Origin: VGEM01 sp033764265
Lineage (GTDB): Bacteria; Pseudomonadota; Alphaproteobacteria; Rhodospirillales; Rhodospirillaceae
Direction of reading: 5' to 3'
DNA length: 25,322 nt
NCBI GenBank assembly: GCA_033764265.1
Contig: JANRJB010000144.1
Coordinates: 1 to 25,322 of the forward strand
Part shown: in pieces, positions 9,034-15,356 of the stretch
How positions within the stretch are numbered: the first letter of the stretch is position 1
Layout: every line of letters begins with the position of its first letter
The notes under the pieces: generated by a model
Told to the model about the DNA's origin: nothing
Database searches by the model: none
What the model saw: only the letters and a program-made list of their open reading frames with translations
Position numbers and translations under genes: made by a program

Positions 9034-10641
9034 TTGAACGGAAAACAGGCCCGGTCTTTCTCTCCTTTCTCGGCCCGCCCCGCCCGGCGGTGGGTGTTTC
9101 TGGCCGCGGCCTCTCTCGTGCTGGCTGCCTGCGCCAGCGGCCCCACCACACCGCGTCATCTCAGCTCTGCCGCCCTGCACGCAATCGGCGACGATTTGTC
9201 GGCGAAGGCGGTCGTGCTGCGCGCCGGCTTTACCGAAATCCGCGAAAAAGCATTGGAGCCGCCGCCGATCGACCAGTTGTTTCTGGCCGGCCTCGGCAAT
9301 TTCCGGCGGATTGATTCCGCGTTGGGCGTTCGCGCTGACGCCGAGACGCTGACCCTCTCGGTCGCCGGTGACGAGCTGCTGGTGGCACCGCGCCCCGCGG
9401 CGGACGATCTGGGCGGCTGGGTTTCCACCACGTTGGCTTTGTTCGACGCCGCGACCGCGTCCTCCGACGAAGCCGCCGCCGCGGATGCCGAGGTTCTCTA
9501 TAAGGTGATGTTCGACGGCGCGCTTGGCCGCATCGACCAGTACTCGCGCTATTCAGGCCGCCGCACCGCGCACGCCAACCGCGCAAGCCGCAACGGCACC
9601 GTCGGCCTGGGCTTCACCTTCGACATCGTGGATGAGGGGCTGATCGTACGGTCGGTGGTGGCACAAGGGCCGCTCGACTCCGCCGGCGTTCGCGCGAACG
9701 ACATCATCCTCGCCATCGACGAACAGAACATCGCAGGCGTCTCCCGCGATCAGGCCATGCGCTTGCTGGCCGGGCCAAGCGGTTCGCAAGTCAGTCTGGC
9801 GGTGCGCCGGGCCGGCATGACACAGGTTTCGGTGGCCCAACCCCGGCGTGGATTGGTGATTCCAAAGACCGTGACCGCGCACTTGGATGGCGATGTCGCG
9901 GTTGTCGAGATCGGCAGCTTCAATATCAAGACCGCGGCAGACGTGGCGCACGCAGTCCACCGGCTGCGGCGCGAATCGGAGCGGCCGTTGAGCGGCCTGG
10001 TGCTTGATCTGCGCGGTGATCCGGGCGGCCTGCTCGACCAGGCGGTCGAAGTCTCCGATATGTTTCTGGACACCGGCGTGATCGCCAACATGGCCGGCCG
10101 CCACCCCGGCGCAATGCAGTACTATGCCGCCACACCGGGCGACATCATCGACGGGCTGCCGATCGTGGTGGTGGTCGACGGCAAGTCGGCCTCGGCCGCC
10201 GAGATCGTCGCCGCGGCCTTGTCCGACAACAACCGCGCGCTGGTGATCGGTACCAACACCCTCGGCAAGGGAACGGTACAGACGTTGATCCGGCTGCCCA
10301 ACGACGGCGAGATCGCGCTGACCTGGTCGCGCGTGGTCTCGCCGGGCGGGTACATCATCCACGATCTGGGCGTCCTGCCAACGGTATGCACCAGCGGCGC
10401 CGCCGGTTCGGTGGCCGAACGGGTCGAAGACATTTTCGCCCATGCGATCGATCCGGCGCTGCGGCGGCTGCAGTGGCGTACCGGGTCCGACGACCCCGCA
10501 AGGCGCGCGGAGCTACGCCGCCTGTGCCCGGCCGAGCATCGCCCCGGCAACGAAGTCGACGCGGTCCTGGCGGTGCGGCTGGCAGCCGATCGCGGCCTGT
10601 ACGCCCGCTCCAGCGTCACCAGCCTCGCCGAATCGCGCTAA
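9034..10641 (+). CDS. S41-family (carboxy-terminal processing) PDZ protease, putative lipoprotein
   Basis: A serine protease of the CtpA/Prc family, expected to be envelope-anchored. Counting from the TTG at 9034 (535 residues), a basic n-region (RPARR) and hydrophobic stretch lead to a lipobox LAAC with lipidated C33. A PDZ domain follows (GLGFTF...GPLDSAGVRANDIILAIDE, about 190-265), then the S41 core: LVLDLRGDPGGLLDQAVEVS, catalytic Ser387 in KSASAAEI and Lys412 in GKGTVQ. The 25-residue Ser-Lys spacing fits the family's Ser/Lys dyad. GCAGGG lies 7 bases ahead of the TTG. An in-frame ATG at 8896 would overlap rnr by 56 bases and push the signal peptide 46 residues inward, so I prefer 9034, with moderate certainty. 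The natural substrate is unknown. It sits between rnr and rpmG. Confidence 0.9.
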   Translation: MNGKQARSFSPFSARPARRWVFLAAASLVLAACASGPTTPRHLSSAALHAIGDDLSAKAVVLRAGFTEIREKALEPPPIDQLFLAGLGNFRRIDSALGVRADAETLTLSVAGDELLVAPRPAADDLGGWVSTTLALFDAATASSDEAAAADAEVLYKVMFDGALGRIDQYSRYSGRRTAHANRASRNGTVGLGFTFDIVDEGLIVRSVVAQGPLDSAGVRANDIILAIDEQNIAGVSRDQAMRLLAGPSGSQVSLAVRRAGMTQVSVAQPRRGLVIPKTVTAHLDGDVAVVEIGSFNIKTAADVAHAVHRLRRESERPLSGLVLDLRGDPGGLLDQAVEVSDMFLDTGVIANMAGRHPGAMQYYAATPGDIIDGLPIVVVVDGKSASAAEIVAAALSDNNRALVIGTNTLGKGTVQTLIRLPNDGEIALTWSRVVSPGGYIIHDLGVLPTVCTSGAAGSVAERVEDIFAHAIDPALRRLQWRTGSDDPARRAELRRLCPAEHRPGNEVDAVLAVRLAADRGLYARSSVTSLAESR

Positions 10642-10680
10642 ATTACTGAAATAAATGACGTTTACCGAATCGCCGCTGGC

Positions 10681-10708
10681 TTGACAGCGCGCCGTGGCAG
10701 TGTATTTT
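10681..10708 (+). promoter_or_regulatory. Sigma-70-type promoter of rpmG
   Basis: The -35 box TTGACA (10681-10686) is a perfect consensus match. It is separated by 16 bases from a -10 box TATTTT (10703-10708). The predicted start near 10715 leaves a leader of about 45 bases before the rpmG ATG. It lies in the gap between the S41 protease and rpmG, so rpmG can be expressed independently of the upstream genes. Confidence 0.7.
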
Positions 10709-10758
10709 CCGCGCTCTTTTCCACGTTTCGCGGCGTTTGCGCCGAATACGGGTGGGCC

Positions 10759-10926
10759 ATGGCCAAGCCGGCAACGATTCAGATCAAGCTCGAGAGCACG
10801 GCAAACACCGGGTTCTTCTACGTCACTAAGAAGAATCCGCGCACCAAGACCGAAAAGCTTGAGCTGAAGAAGTACGACCCGGTGGTGCGCAAGCACGTGG
10901 TCTTCAAGGAAACGAAGATCAAGTGA
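10759..10926 (+). CDS. rpmG: 50S ribosomal protein L33
   Basis: A small, very basic protein of 55 residues belonging to the large ribosomal subunit. It starts MAKPATIQIKLEST, contains the typical TGFFYVTKKNPRTKTEKLELKKYDP segment of L33 and ends in VRKHVVFKETKIK. It lacks the cysteine pairs of zinc-binding L33 forms, so it is the C-minus type that works without zinc. The ATG at 10759 is in the standard position for the family; the frame is open further upstream only through the promoter region. It is a single-gene unit with promoter (10681-10708) and terminator (10956-10981). An rnr-rpmG neighbourhood is common in alphaproteobacteria. Confidence 0.97.
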   Translation: MAKPATIQIKLESTANTGFFYVTKKNPRTKTEKLELKKYDPVVRKHVVFKETKIK

Positions 10927-10955
10927 CAGTGCGTGCTGCACGCGCGATCAAACAG

Positions 10956-10981
10956 GGCCCGCCCGATCGGCGGGCCTTTTT
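10956..10981 (+). terminator. Intrinsic terminator of rpmG
   Basis: An 8-bp perfect stem, GGCCCGCC (10956-10963) with GGCGGGCC (10969-10976), has a 5-base loop and is followed directly by TTTTT (10977-10981). It starts 30 bases after the rpmG stop. The opposite strand has only a weak T-tract, so it may help little with the convergent divK transcript. Confidence 0.88.
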
Positions 10982-11014
10982 GTTGTGCGGATTACGGGGT
11001 GCCGACGACCCGGC

Positions 11015-11383
11015 CTATTGCTCGAGAAACTTCGAGACGGTCTGCAGAAAGCTCGCCACCGAGATCGGCTTGGCGATGTAGCCATCGCAGCCGCCATTGC
11101 GGATTTTCTGCTCGTCGCCGCGCATGGCGAACGCCGTGACGGCGACCACGGGAATCGATTTCAGGTCATCGTCGGCCTTGAGCATCTTCGCGATTTCCAG
11201 CCCAGAAATCTCGGGCAACTGGATATCCATCAGAATCAGATCGGGGCGCTGCTTGCGGGTCATTTCCATGACCTCGCGCCCATCGTGGGTCTGCAAGGTG
11301 TTATAGCCATGCGCCTGGAGCAGGTCGTTGAACAGCTTCATGTTCAACTCGTTGTCCTCGACGATCAGGATCGTTTTCGGCAT
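11015..11383 (-). CDS. divK: Single-domain response regulator, DivK-type
   Basis: A stand-alone receiver domain of 122 residues with no output domain. It has the acidic pair E9/D10, phospho-acceptor D53 (LILMDIQLPE), the switch residue T83 and K105 (AKPIS). Length and sequence (MPKTILIVEDNELNMKLFNDLL, GYNTLQTHDGREVMEM) match DivK. In Caulobacter, DivK takes phosphate from PleC/DivJ and controls the CckA-ChpT-CtrA cell-cycle circuit at the cell poles; the same role here is inferred. The ATG at 11383 is the family start; an in-frame GTG at 11416 would add 11 residues. It converges on rpmG. In many alphaproteobacteria divK is followed by pleD, which is missing here. Confidence 0.9.
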   Translation of the reverse strand: MPKTILIVEDNELNMKLFNDLLQAHGYNTLQTHDGREVMEMTRKQRPDLILMDIQLPEISGLEIAKMLKADDDLKSIPVVAVTAFAMRGDEQKIRNGGCDGYIAKPISVASFLQTVSKFLEQ

Positions 11384-11449
11384 GTCGGTTGCAACTCTGG
11401 CTGTGGCGGCGGTCACGGCCTGCTCCGGCTGATAGTTTCGACTACAATC

Positions 11450-11478
11450 TAAATAGTGTGGGCCCGTACCGCTCGCAA
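11450..11478 (-). promoter_or_regulatory. Candidate divK promoter
   Basis: Read on the minus strand, TTGCGA (11478-11473) is followed after 17 bases by TATTTA (11455-11450), a reasonable sigma-70 pair. It would give a leader of about 60 bases before the divK ATG at 11383. A TTGACT lies a few bases further upstream and may be an alternative -35. The 130-base purU-divK spacer holds nothing else I recognise. Confidence 0.45.
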
Positions 11479-11513
11479 GTCAACGCCTTCATCAACCTGC
11501 AATGTCCTGATGT

Positions 11514-12371
11514 TCAACGGAAAACGACCGTCTTGAGGCCGTTGAGCAGGACCCGGCGCTGGGCATGATAGCGCACTGCCCGCGCCAGCACGACATTTTC
11601 GAGGTCGCGGCCCACAGCGATCATGTCGGCGACCGTGTGGGCATGGTCGACGCGCTCGACCGCTTGTTCGATGATCGGGCCTTCGTCGAGCGCGTCGGTG
11701 ACGTAGTGGGCGGTGGCGCCGATGATCTTGACGCCCCGGTCGAAGGCTTGCTGATAGGGCTTGGCGCCTTTGAAGCTGGGCAGGAACGAATGATGGATGT
11801 TGATGCACCGCCCGGCCAGCGCCCGGCACATCTCCGGGCTCAGCACCTGCATGTAGCGGGCCAGGACCACCAGATCGATACGCTCAGCCGCGAGCATTTC
11901 GCGCCAGGCGGTTTCCTGCGCCGGCTTGGAGTCGGCGTTGACGGGGAGATGGTGGTACGGAATGCCGTACCATTCGACCAGTCGGCGCATGTCGTCGTGG
12001 TTGGAGACCACCGACACGACCTCGATCGGCAACTGGCCCGACTGCCAGCGGTGCAACAGGTCGTTCAGGCAATGGCCCTGCTTCGACACAGCAATCGACA
12101 CCCGGGGCCTGGCGTCGGCCGCGGCCATGTCCCATGTCATCGCGAAACGGCCGGCCACCAGAGCGAATCCGGCGCGCAGCGCTTCGGGCGTGGTGCGCGC
12201 ATTCAGCTGAAAGACCGCGCGCATGAAGAACCGCCGCGTGACCGGATCGCCGTATTGCGACGACTCGTCGATGAAGCAGTCGTTATCGCGCAGGAACCCC
12301 GCCACGGCGGCGACCAGGCCGGTGGTATCGGGGCAGGTGATGGTCAGGATATGAGTTTGGGTGACGGACAT
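11514..12371 (-). CDS. purU: Formyltetrahydrofolate deformylase
   Basis: Hydrolyses 10-formyl-tetrahydrofolate to formate and tetrahydrofolate, balancing the one-carbon pool and supplying formate for purine synthesis. The 285-residue protein has an N-terminal ACT domain (ILTITCPDTTGLVAAVAGFL, about 8-27) and a C-terminal formyltransferase-fold domain. The catalytic triad is visible: N191 and H193 in INIHHSFLPSFKGAKPY and D229 in TAHYVTDALDEGPIIEQ. The ATG at 12371 gives the standard length. It is divergent from the membrane hydroxylase gene, with 83 bases between the two starts, and lies upstream of divK on the same strand. Confidence 0.96.
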   Translation of the reverse strand: MSVTQTHILTITCPDTTGLVAAVAGFLRDNDCFIDESSQYGDPVTRRFFMRAVFQLNARTTPEALRAGFALVAGRFAMTWDMAAADARPRVSIAVSKQGHCLNDLLHRWQSGQLPIEVVSVVSNHDDMRRLVEWYGIPYHHLPVNADSKPAQETAWREMLAAERIDLVVLARYMQVLSPEMCRALAGRCINIHHSFLPSFKGAKPYQQAFDRGVKIIGATAHYVTDALDEGPIIEQAVERVDHAHTVADMIAVGRDLENVVLARAVRYHAQRRVLLNGLKTVVFR

Positions 12372-12454
12372 ATGGGGCAGCCTGCGGCCGATTGGTTGTG
12401 GCCGATGGCGCGGGGCGGCGCAAGGTGTGCGCGTCCGCGCGGAGCGTTCGTCCG

Positions 12455-13249
12455 ATGAACGATGCCGAACCGGTATTGCGCCTGACCGTGTTCATCAGCA
12501 CGTTGGCGGCGGTGTGGCTGTGGGAATGGCGGTTGCCGTGGCGCGCCCTGCCCGCCCGACCGTTACAGCGCTGGATCGGTAATCTGGGGGTGGTGGCCGT
12601 CGCGACAGTTTTGGCGCGGGTCTCGCTGCCGTTGATGCCGGTTGGAGCCGCCGCCATCGCCGCAAGCCGCGGCTGGGGGCTGTTCAACTGGATCGAGGCC
12701 CCGGCATGGATCGAAGCGGTCGCCGCGTTCCTGCTGCTTGACCTGATCATCTACGCCCAACACCGCGCATTTCACGCCGTGCCGGCGTTGTGGCGGCTGC
12801 ATCGCATGCATCATTCCGACTTGGCGGTCGACGCCACCACCGGCCTGCGCTTCCATCCGATTGAGATCGTGTTGTCGCTGGTGGTCAAGATCGGCGCGGC
12901 GTTCGCCTTCGGGATCGGCCCGTGGACCATGCTGGCGTTCGAGGTGGTGCTGAATGCTACCTCGATCTTCAACCACGCCAACGCCCGCATGCCGGCCGCC
13001 TGGGATGCCGCGCTGCGGCTGCTGGTGGTCACGCCCGACATGCACCGCGTGCACCACTCGATCGACCCGGCGGAAACCGACAGCAATTTCGGCTTCAATA
13101 TTCCCTGGTGGGACCGGCTGTTCGGCACCTATCGGGCCGAACCGACTGCCGGCCGCGCGGCCGTGACGCTGGGTCTGGCGCAGTTCCGCGACGCCAGCGC
13201 CAGCCGGCTCGACCGACTCCTGATTCAGCCCTTCGTTGCCCCGAAATAG
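12455..13249 (+). CDS. Fatty acid hydroxylase / sterol desaturase family membrane protein
   Basis: A 264-residue integral membrane di-iron protein. The histidine clusters of the superfamily are present: HRAFH (103-107), HRMHH (116-120), H175 in FNHAN and HRVHH (198-202). Hydrophobic helices occupy about 10-27, 42-62, 87-101 and 140-172. Family members hydroxylate or desaturate sterols, fatty acids, carotenoids or ether lipids using O2, and the substrate cannot be read from the sequence. I chose ATG 12455 because GGAGCG stands 8 bases ahead and the protein then enters directly into the first helix; the open frame extends to a GTG at 12392. It converges on rpoH and diverges from purU, neither of which hints at function. 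Confidence 0.88.
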   Translation: MNDAEPVLRLTVFISTLAAVWLWEWRLPWRALPARPLQRWIGNLGVVAVATVLARVSLPLMPVGAAAIAASRGWGLFNWIEAPAWIEAVAAFLLLDLIIYAQHRAFHAVPALWRLHRMHHSDLAVDATTGLRFHPIEIVLSLVVKIGAAFAFGIGPWTMLAFEVVLNATSIFNHANARMPAAWDAALRLLVVTPDMHRVHHSIDPAETDSNFGFNIPWWDRLFGTYRAEPTAGRAAVTLGLAQFRDASASRLDRLLIQPFVAPK

Positions 13250-13252
13250 CGA

Positions 13253-13278
13253 CGGGCGGACCCGTTTGGGGCCGCCCG
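13253..13278. terminator. GC-rich hairpin between convergent hydroxylase gene and rpoH
   Basis: The arms CGGGCGGACCC (13253-13263) and GGGGCCGCCCG (13268-13278) pair around a GTTT loop with a single A-G mismatch. It lies 3 bases after the hydroxylase stop and 20 bases beyond the rpoH stop, where a bidirectional terminator would be expected. Neither strand has a proper T-run after the stem, so the call is tentative. Confidence 0.45.
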
Positions 13279-13297
13279 CGCCACAATTCTCAGCCGA

Positions 13298-14251
13298 TCA
13301 GGCGTGGGCCGGCCGCGGCAATGCTTTGATCGAGGCCGCTTCCAAGGCTGCCGCGGCGGCGACCACCGTGCGCTGCAGCTTGTTGAAGGCCTTGTTCTCG
13401 ATCTGGCGCACGCGCTCGCGGCTGATGCCGAACTCGGCGCCGATTTCCTCCAGGGTCTTAGGTTCCTCGGCCAGGCGGCGGCTTTCGATCACCGCCCGCT
13501 CCCGTGGCGTCAGCACCTTGAGCGCATCGCGCATCAGCTTCAGGCCGACGGCGCGTTCCTGGCGTTCGGCCAGAACGGTTTCCTGGCTGGGCGAGTCGTC
13601 GACCAGGAAGTCCTGACGCTGCTGGTCGCCGTCCTCGCTGATCATCTGGTTCAGCGAGGCGTCGCCGCGTGACAGCCGGCGGTTCATGTCGACCACTTCT
13701 TCGGCAGTGACTGACAGCCGCTTGGCGATTTTTTCGGCTTCGAGCGCCGGAATATCGCCGTCCTCGTACAGACCCAGCTTGGCCTTGAGCTTGCGCAGGT
13801 TAAAGAACAGCTTCTTCTGCGCCGCCACGGTGCCGACCTTGACCAGCGACCACGAGTTCAGCACGAATTCGTTGATCGCCGCCTTGATCCACCACATCGC
13901 ATAGGTGGCGAGACGAAAGCCGCGCTCGGGGTCGAACTTCTTGACCGCGCGCATCAAGCCCAGGTTGCCCTCCGAGATCAGGTCGGACACCGGCAGGCCG
14001 TAGTAGCGATATCCCATGGCGATCTTGGCCACGAGCCGCAGATGGCTGGTGACGAGCTTGTGCGCGGCCTCGGTGTCGCCGTGCTCGGCGAACCGCTTGG
14101 CCAGCATGTATTCCTCGTCGGCCTCGAGCATCGGGAACTTCTTGATGGCTTCGAAGTAGTTGGCCAGGCCAGCTTCCGACGCCAGCACCGGAATGCGGCC
14201 TGCGCCGCCGGCGATGGCCGGGGCTTTGAATGTGTTGAAGGTGTTGGTCAT
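13298..14251 (-). CDS. rpoH: RNA polymerase sigma-32 (heat-shock sigma factor)
   Basis: Alternative sigma factor directing RNA polymerase to heat-shock promoters. The 317 residues contain sigma region 1.2/2 (LRLVAKIAMGYRYYGLPVSDLISEGNLGLMRAVKKFDPERGFRLATYAMWWIK, about 71-123), split into the core-binding and -10-recognition parts. The diagnostic RpoH box AQKKLFFNLR lies at 144-153. Region 4 has a helix-turn-helix for the -35 element (LEEIGAEFGISRERVRQIENKAFNKL, about 268-293). The ATG at 14251 has CGGAGA about 7 bases ahead. The gene is the last of a long leftward run and is preceded by a structured 387-base leader. In Escherichia coli rpoH translation is controlled by mRNA structure and the protein by DnaK/FtsH; such control is only inferred here. 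Confidence 0.96.
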   Translation of the reverse strand: MTNTFNTFKAPAIAGGAGRIPVLASEAGLANYFEAIKKFPMLEADEEYMLAKRFAEHGDTEAAHKLVTSHLRLVAKIAMGYRYYGLPVSDLISEGNLGLMRAVKKFDPERGFRLATYAMWWIKAAINEFVLNSWSLVKVGTVAAQKKLFFNLRKLKAKLGLYEDGDIPALEAEKIAKRLSVTAEEVVDMNRRLSRGDASLNQMISEDGDQQRQDFLVDDSPSQETVLAERQERAVGLKLMRDALKVLTPRERAVIESRRLAEEPKTLEEIGAEFGISRERVRQIENKAFNKLQRTVVAAAAALEAASIKALPRPAHA

Positions 14252-14283
14252 GACGTGTCTCCGATCGGGTTGGGATACAGGGA

Positions 14284-14313
14284 CCTTCGCCGCGCCGGAC
14301 AGGCGCGCGAAGG
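14284..14313 (-). promoter_or_regulatory. Strong hairpin just upstream of the rpoH start
   Basis: The arms CCTTCGCCGCGCC (14284-14296) and GGCGCGCGAAGG (14302-14313) pair almost perfectly, with one bulged C and a 5-base loop. It ends 32 bases before the rpoH ATG and starts 10 bases after the tiny leader ORF. No T-run follows in the direction of rpoH, so it is not a classical terminator. It may shape translation or stability of the rpoH mRNA. Confidence 0.45.
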
Positions 14314-14323
14314 ATCAACGGGC

Positions 14324-14392
14324 CTAAGCGCCGCGCTGCATCCGATGGGGGGAGACGGTCCCGCTGACGGGACGGGGGGTGTCGGTTCGCAT
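14324..14392 (-). CDS. Candidate 22-residue leader peptide upstream of rpoH
   Basis: A short ORF, MRTDTPRPVSGTVSPHRMQRGA, lies in the rpoH leader. A perfect AAGGAGG (14407-14401) stands 8 bases before the ATG at 14392; a second ATG at 14398 would be only 2 bases away. The Shine-Dalgarno is better than that of most genes in the window, which is the main reason to report it. The peptide has no recognisable domain and is rich in Arg, Pro, Ser and Thr. A 6-bp hairpin, GTCCCG-CTGA-CGGGAC, lies within the ORF at about 14358-14373. It stops 72 bases before the rpoH start. It may be a translated leader or regulatory uORF, or the ribosome-binding site may be chance. Confidence 0.35.
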   Translation of the reverse strand: MRTDTPRPVSGTVSPHRMQRGA

Positions 14393-14638
14393 GGTCATAT
14401 CCTCCTTGAGCAACATGACACTGTGGGCGGCCACCCCTTGCGGGCGTGGCCTGGGCCGGAAGACCCCCGAAGGGCACCTTCCATCTATAGGAATGTTAAC
14501 CATTTCCCGGCCCGCCGTAAAGAGGCTGGCAGATGACGAGTTTGTGAGGAAAACCCTTTCTCTGCAGCGGTTTAGGTGCTCTGTGCAAGTTTGCAAGCCT
14601 GACCTTGGCAGTCCGCAGGGCTGAGTGCCAACGCCTGG

Positions 14639-15049
14639 CTAGGCCCGCCGGGGCGCCATCCAATTCTGGCAAGCAAGACCTTTGATGCGGTTGAACTCGC
14701 GCAGGTTCCCGGTCACCAGGATGAGGTCCAACGCAATCGCCTGCGCGGCAACGAACAGGTCGTTGGCGCCAATCGGTTCTCCCGCGCGCTCGAGTTGCGA
14801 CCGAATGCGCGCGTAGTGGACATCGGCCGGACTCTCGAATGGCACGATACGAATGGACTCAAGCGCAAGGGAGACTCTGGACGCGAGACCCGGCGCCTGT
14901 CGCTTGATTGCGCCAAAGCGAAGCTCGGCAGCTGTGACAATGCTCGTCACCACATTGTCGACGCCGGCGCGCGAAATGCGTTGCCCGACACTGCCGAACG
15001 GATCGTGGATAACGTCGGACATCACGTCGGTATCAAGCAGGTATTTCAT
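14639..15049 (-). CDS. vapC: PIN-domain ribonuclease toxin, VapC family
   Basis: The 136-residue PIN-domain protein is the expected toxin of a type II toxin-antitoxin pair; VapC enzymes cut specific tRNAs or rRNA in the cytoplasm. The acidic metal-binding residues are present: D6 (LLDTDVMSD), E42 (TAAELRFG) and D97 in PIGANDLFVAAQA. N115 lies in VTGNLREF, where many homologues read VTNN. The ATG at 15049 shares one base with the stop of the antitoxin gene (TGATG), and a GTG at 15052 is an alternative. This is classical translational coupling that keeps antitoxin ahead of toxin. The toxin looks intact, with no frameshift. Confidence 0.92.
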   Translation of the reverse strand: MKYLLDTDVMSDVIHDPFGSVGQRISRAGVDNVVTSIVTAAELRFGAIKRQAPGLASRVSLALESIRIVPFESPADVHYARIRSQLERAGEPIGANDLFVAAQAIALDLILVTGNLREFNRIKGLACQNWMAPRRA

Positions 15050-15285
15050 CACAGGTCGACAGGTTCAGGCGGCGATCGCTCGATCTTCGGCAATCGTTCG
15101 CGGATCGGTTTCAGAGACCGCAAGGCCTCCAGAAACGAGGGTCGTCGTTTGGCCTCGATGATGAGTCGGTCGCCATCCTTGGTCATCACAGCGTCGGTGC
15201 CGGGCAATTCGAAGTCACGCGGAATGCGCACGGCTTGATTGCGCCCATTCTTGAACAGTTTGACGCTGCGTTTCGCGGACATCAT
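15049..15285 (-). CDS. vapB: VapB-type antitoxin with AbrB/SpoVT swapped-hairpin DNA-binding domain
   Basis: The 78-residue antitoxin partners the downstream VapC. Its N-terminal half carries the AbrB-type motif VKLFKNGRNQAVRIPRDFELPG (about residues 8-29). The C-terminal half (RPSFLEALRSLKPIRERL) should be the flexible toxin-wrapping segment. Two consecutive ATG codons (15285 and 15282) are possible starts, with a G-rich sequence just ahead. Such antitoxins repress their own operon by binding palindromes in the promoter; a perfect palindrome is present 24 bases upstream (15309-15332). Confidence 0.92.
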   Translation of the reverse strand: MMSAKRSVKLFKNGRNQAVRIPRDFELPGTDAVMTKDGDRLIIEAKRRPSFLEALRSLKPIRERLPKIERSPPEPVDL

Positions 15286-15308
15286 CGCCCCCGTCAGCCC
15301 CGGAGAGT

Positions 15309-15332
15309 CGGCCTATGCCGAAGCATAGGCCG
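15309..15332. promoter_or_regulatory. Perfect palindrome upstream of vapBC, candidate operator
   Basis: The arms CGGCCTATGC (15309-15318) and GCATAGGCCG (15323-15332) are exact inverted copies around a CGAA spacer. It lies between the stop of the preceding RidA gene (15357) and the vapB start (15285). VapB and VapBC complexes of this class are known to bind palindromic operators, so autoregulation is the favoured reading. As RNA it would also form a 10-bp hairpin, but no T-run follows in the direction of transcription, so a terminator role is less likely. Confidence 0.6.
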
Positions 15333-15356
15333 CCGCGGAAGATACGTCAAACGCAC

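Larger units (their letters stand above)
14252..14638 (-). promoter_or_regulatory. rpoH upstream region: probable promoter and structured leader
   Basis: This 387-base stretch between vapC and rpoH has no conserved large gene. Read toward rpoH it holds, in order: an inverted repeat TTGGCA/TGCCAA (arms 14626-14631 and 14605-14610); a short dyad TGCAA-GT-TTGCA (14584-14595); a TTAACCAT octamer on the plus strand (14496-14503); a TATAGA box on the minus strand (14489-14484) that could be a -10 element without an obvious -35; a tiny ORF with a strong ribosome-binding site (14392-14324); and two hairpins. The promoter position is a guess. If TATAGA is used, the rpoH leader is about 225 bases. Confidence 0.45.

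Noticed and set aside
14379..14624. 81-codon plus-strand frame in the rpoH upstream region
   Set aside because: No domain and no convincing ribosome-binding site, and its composition resembles reverse reading of the leader; the minus-strand tiny ORF is better supported.
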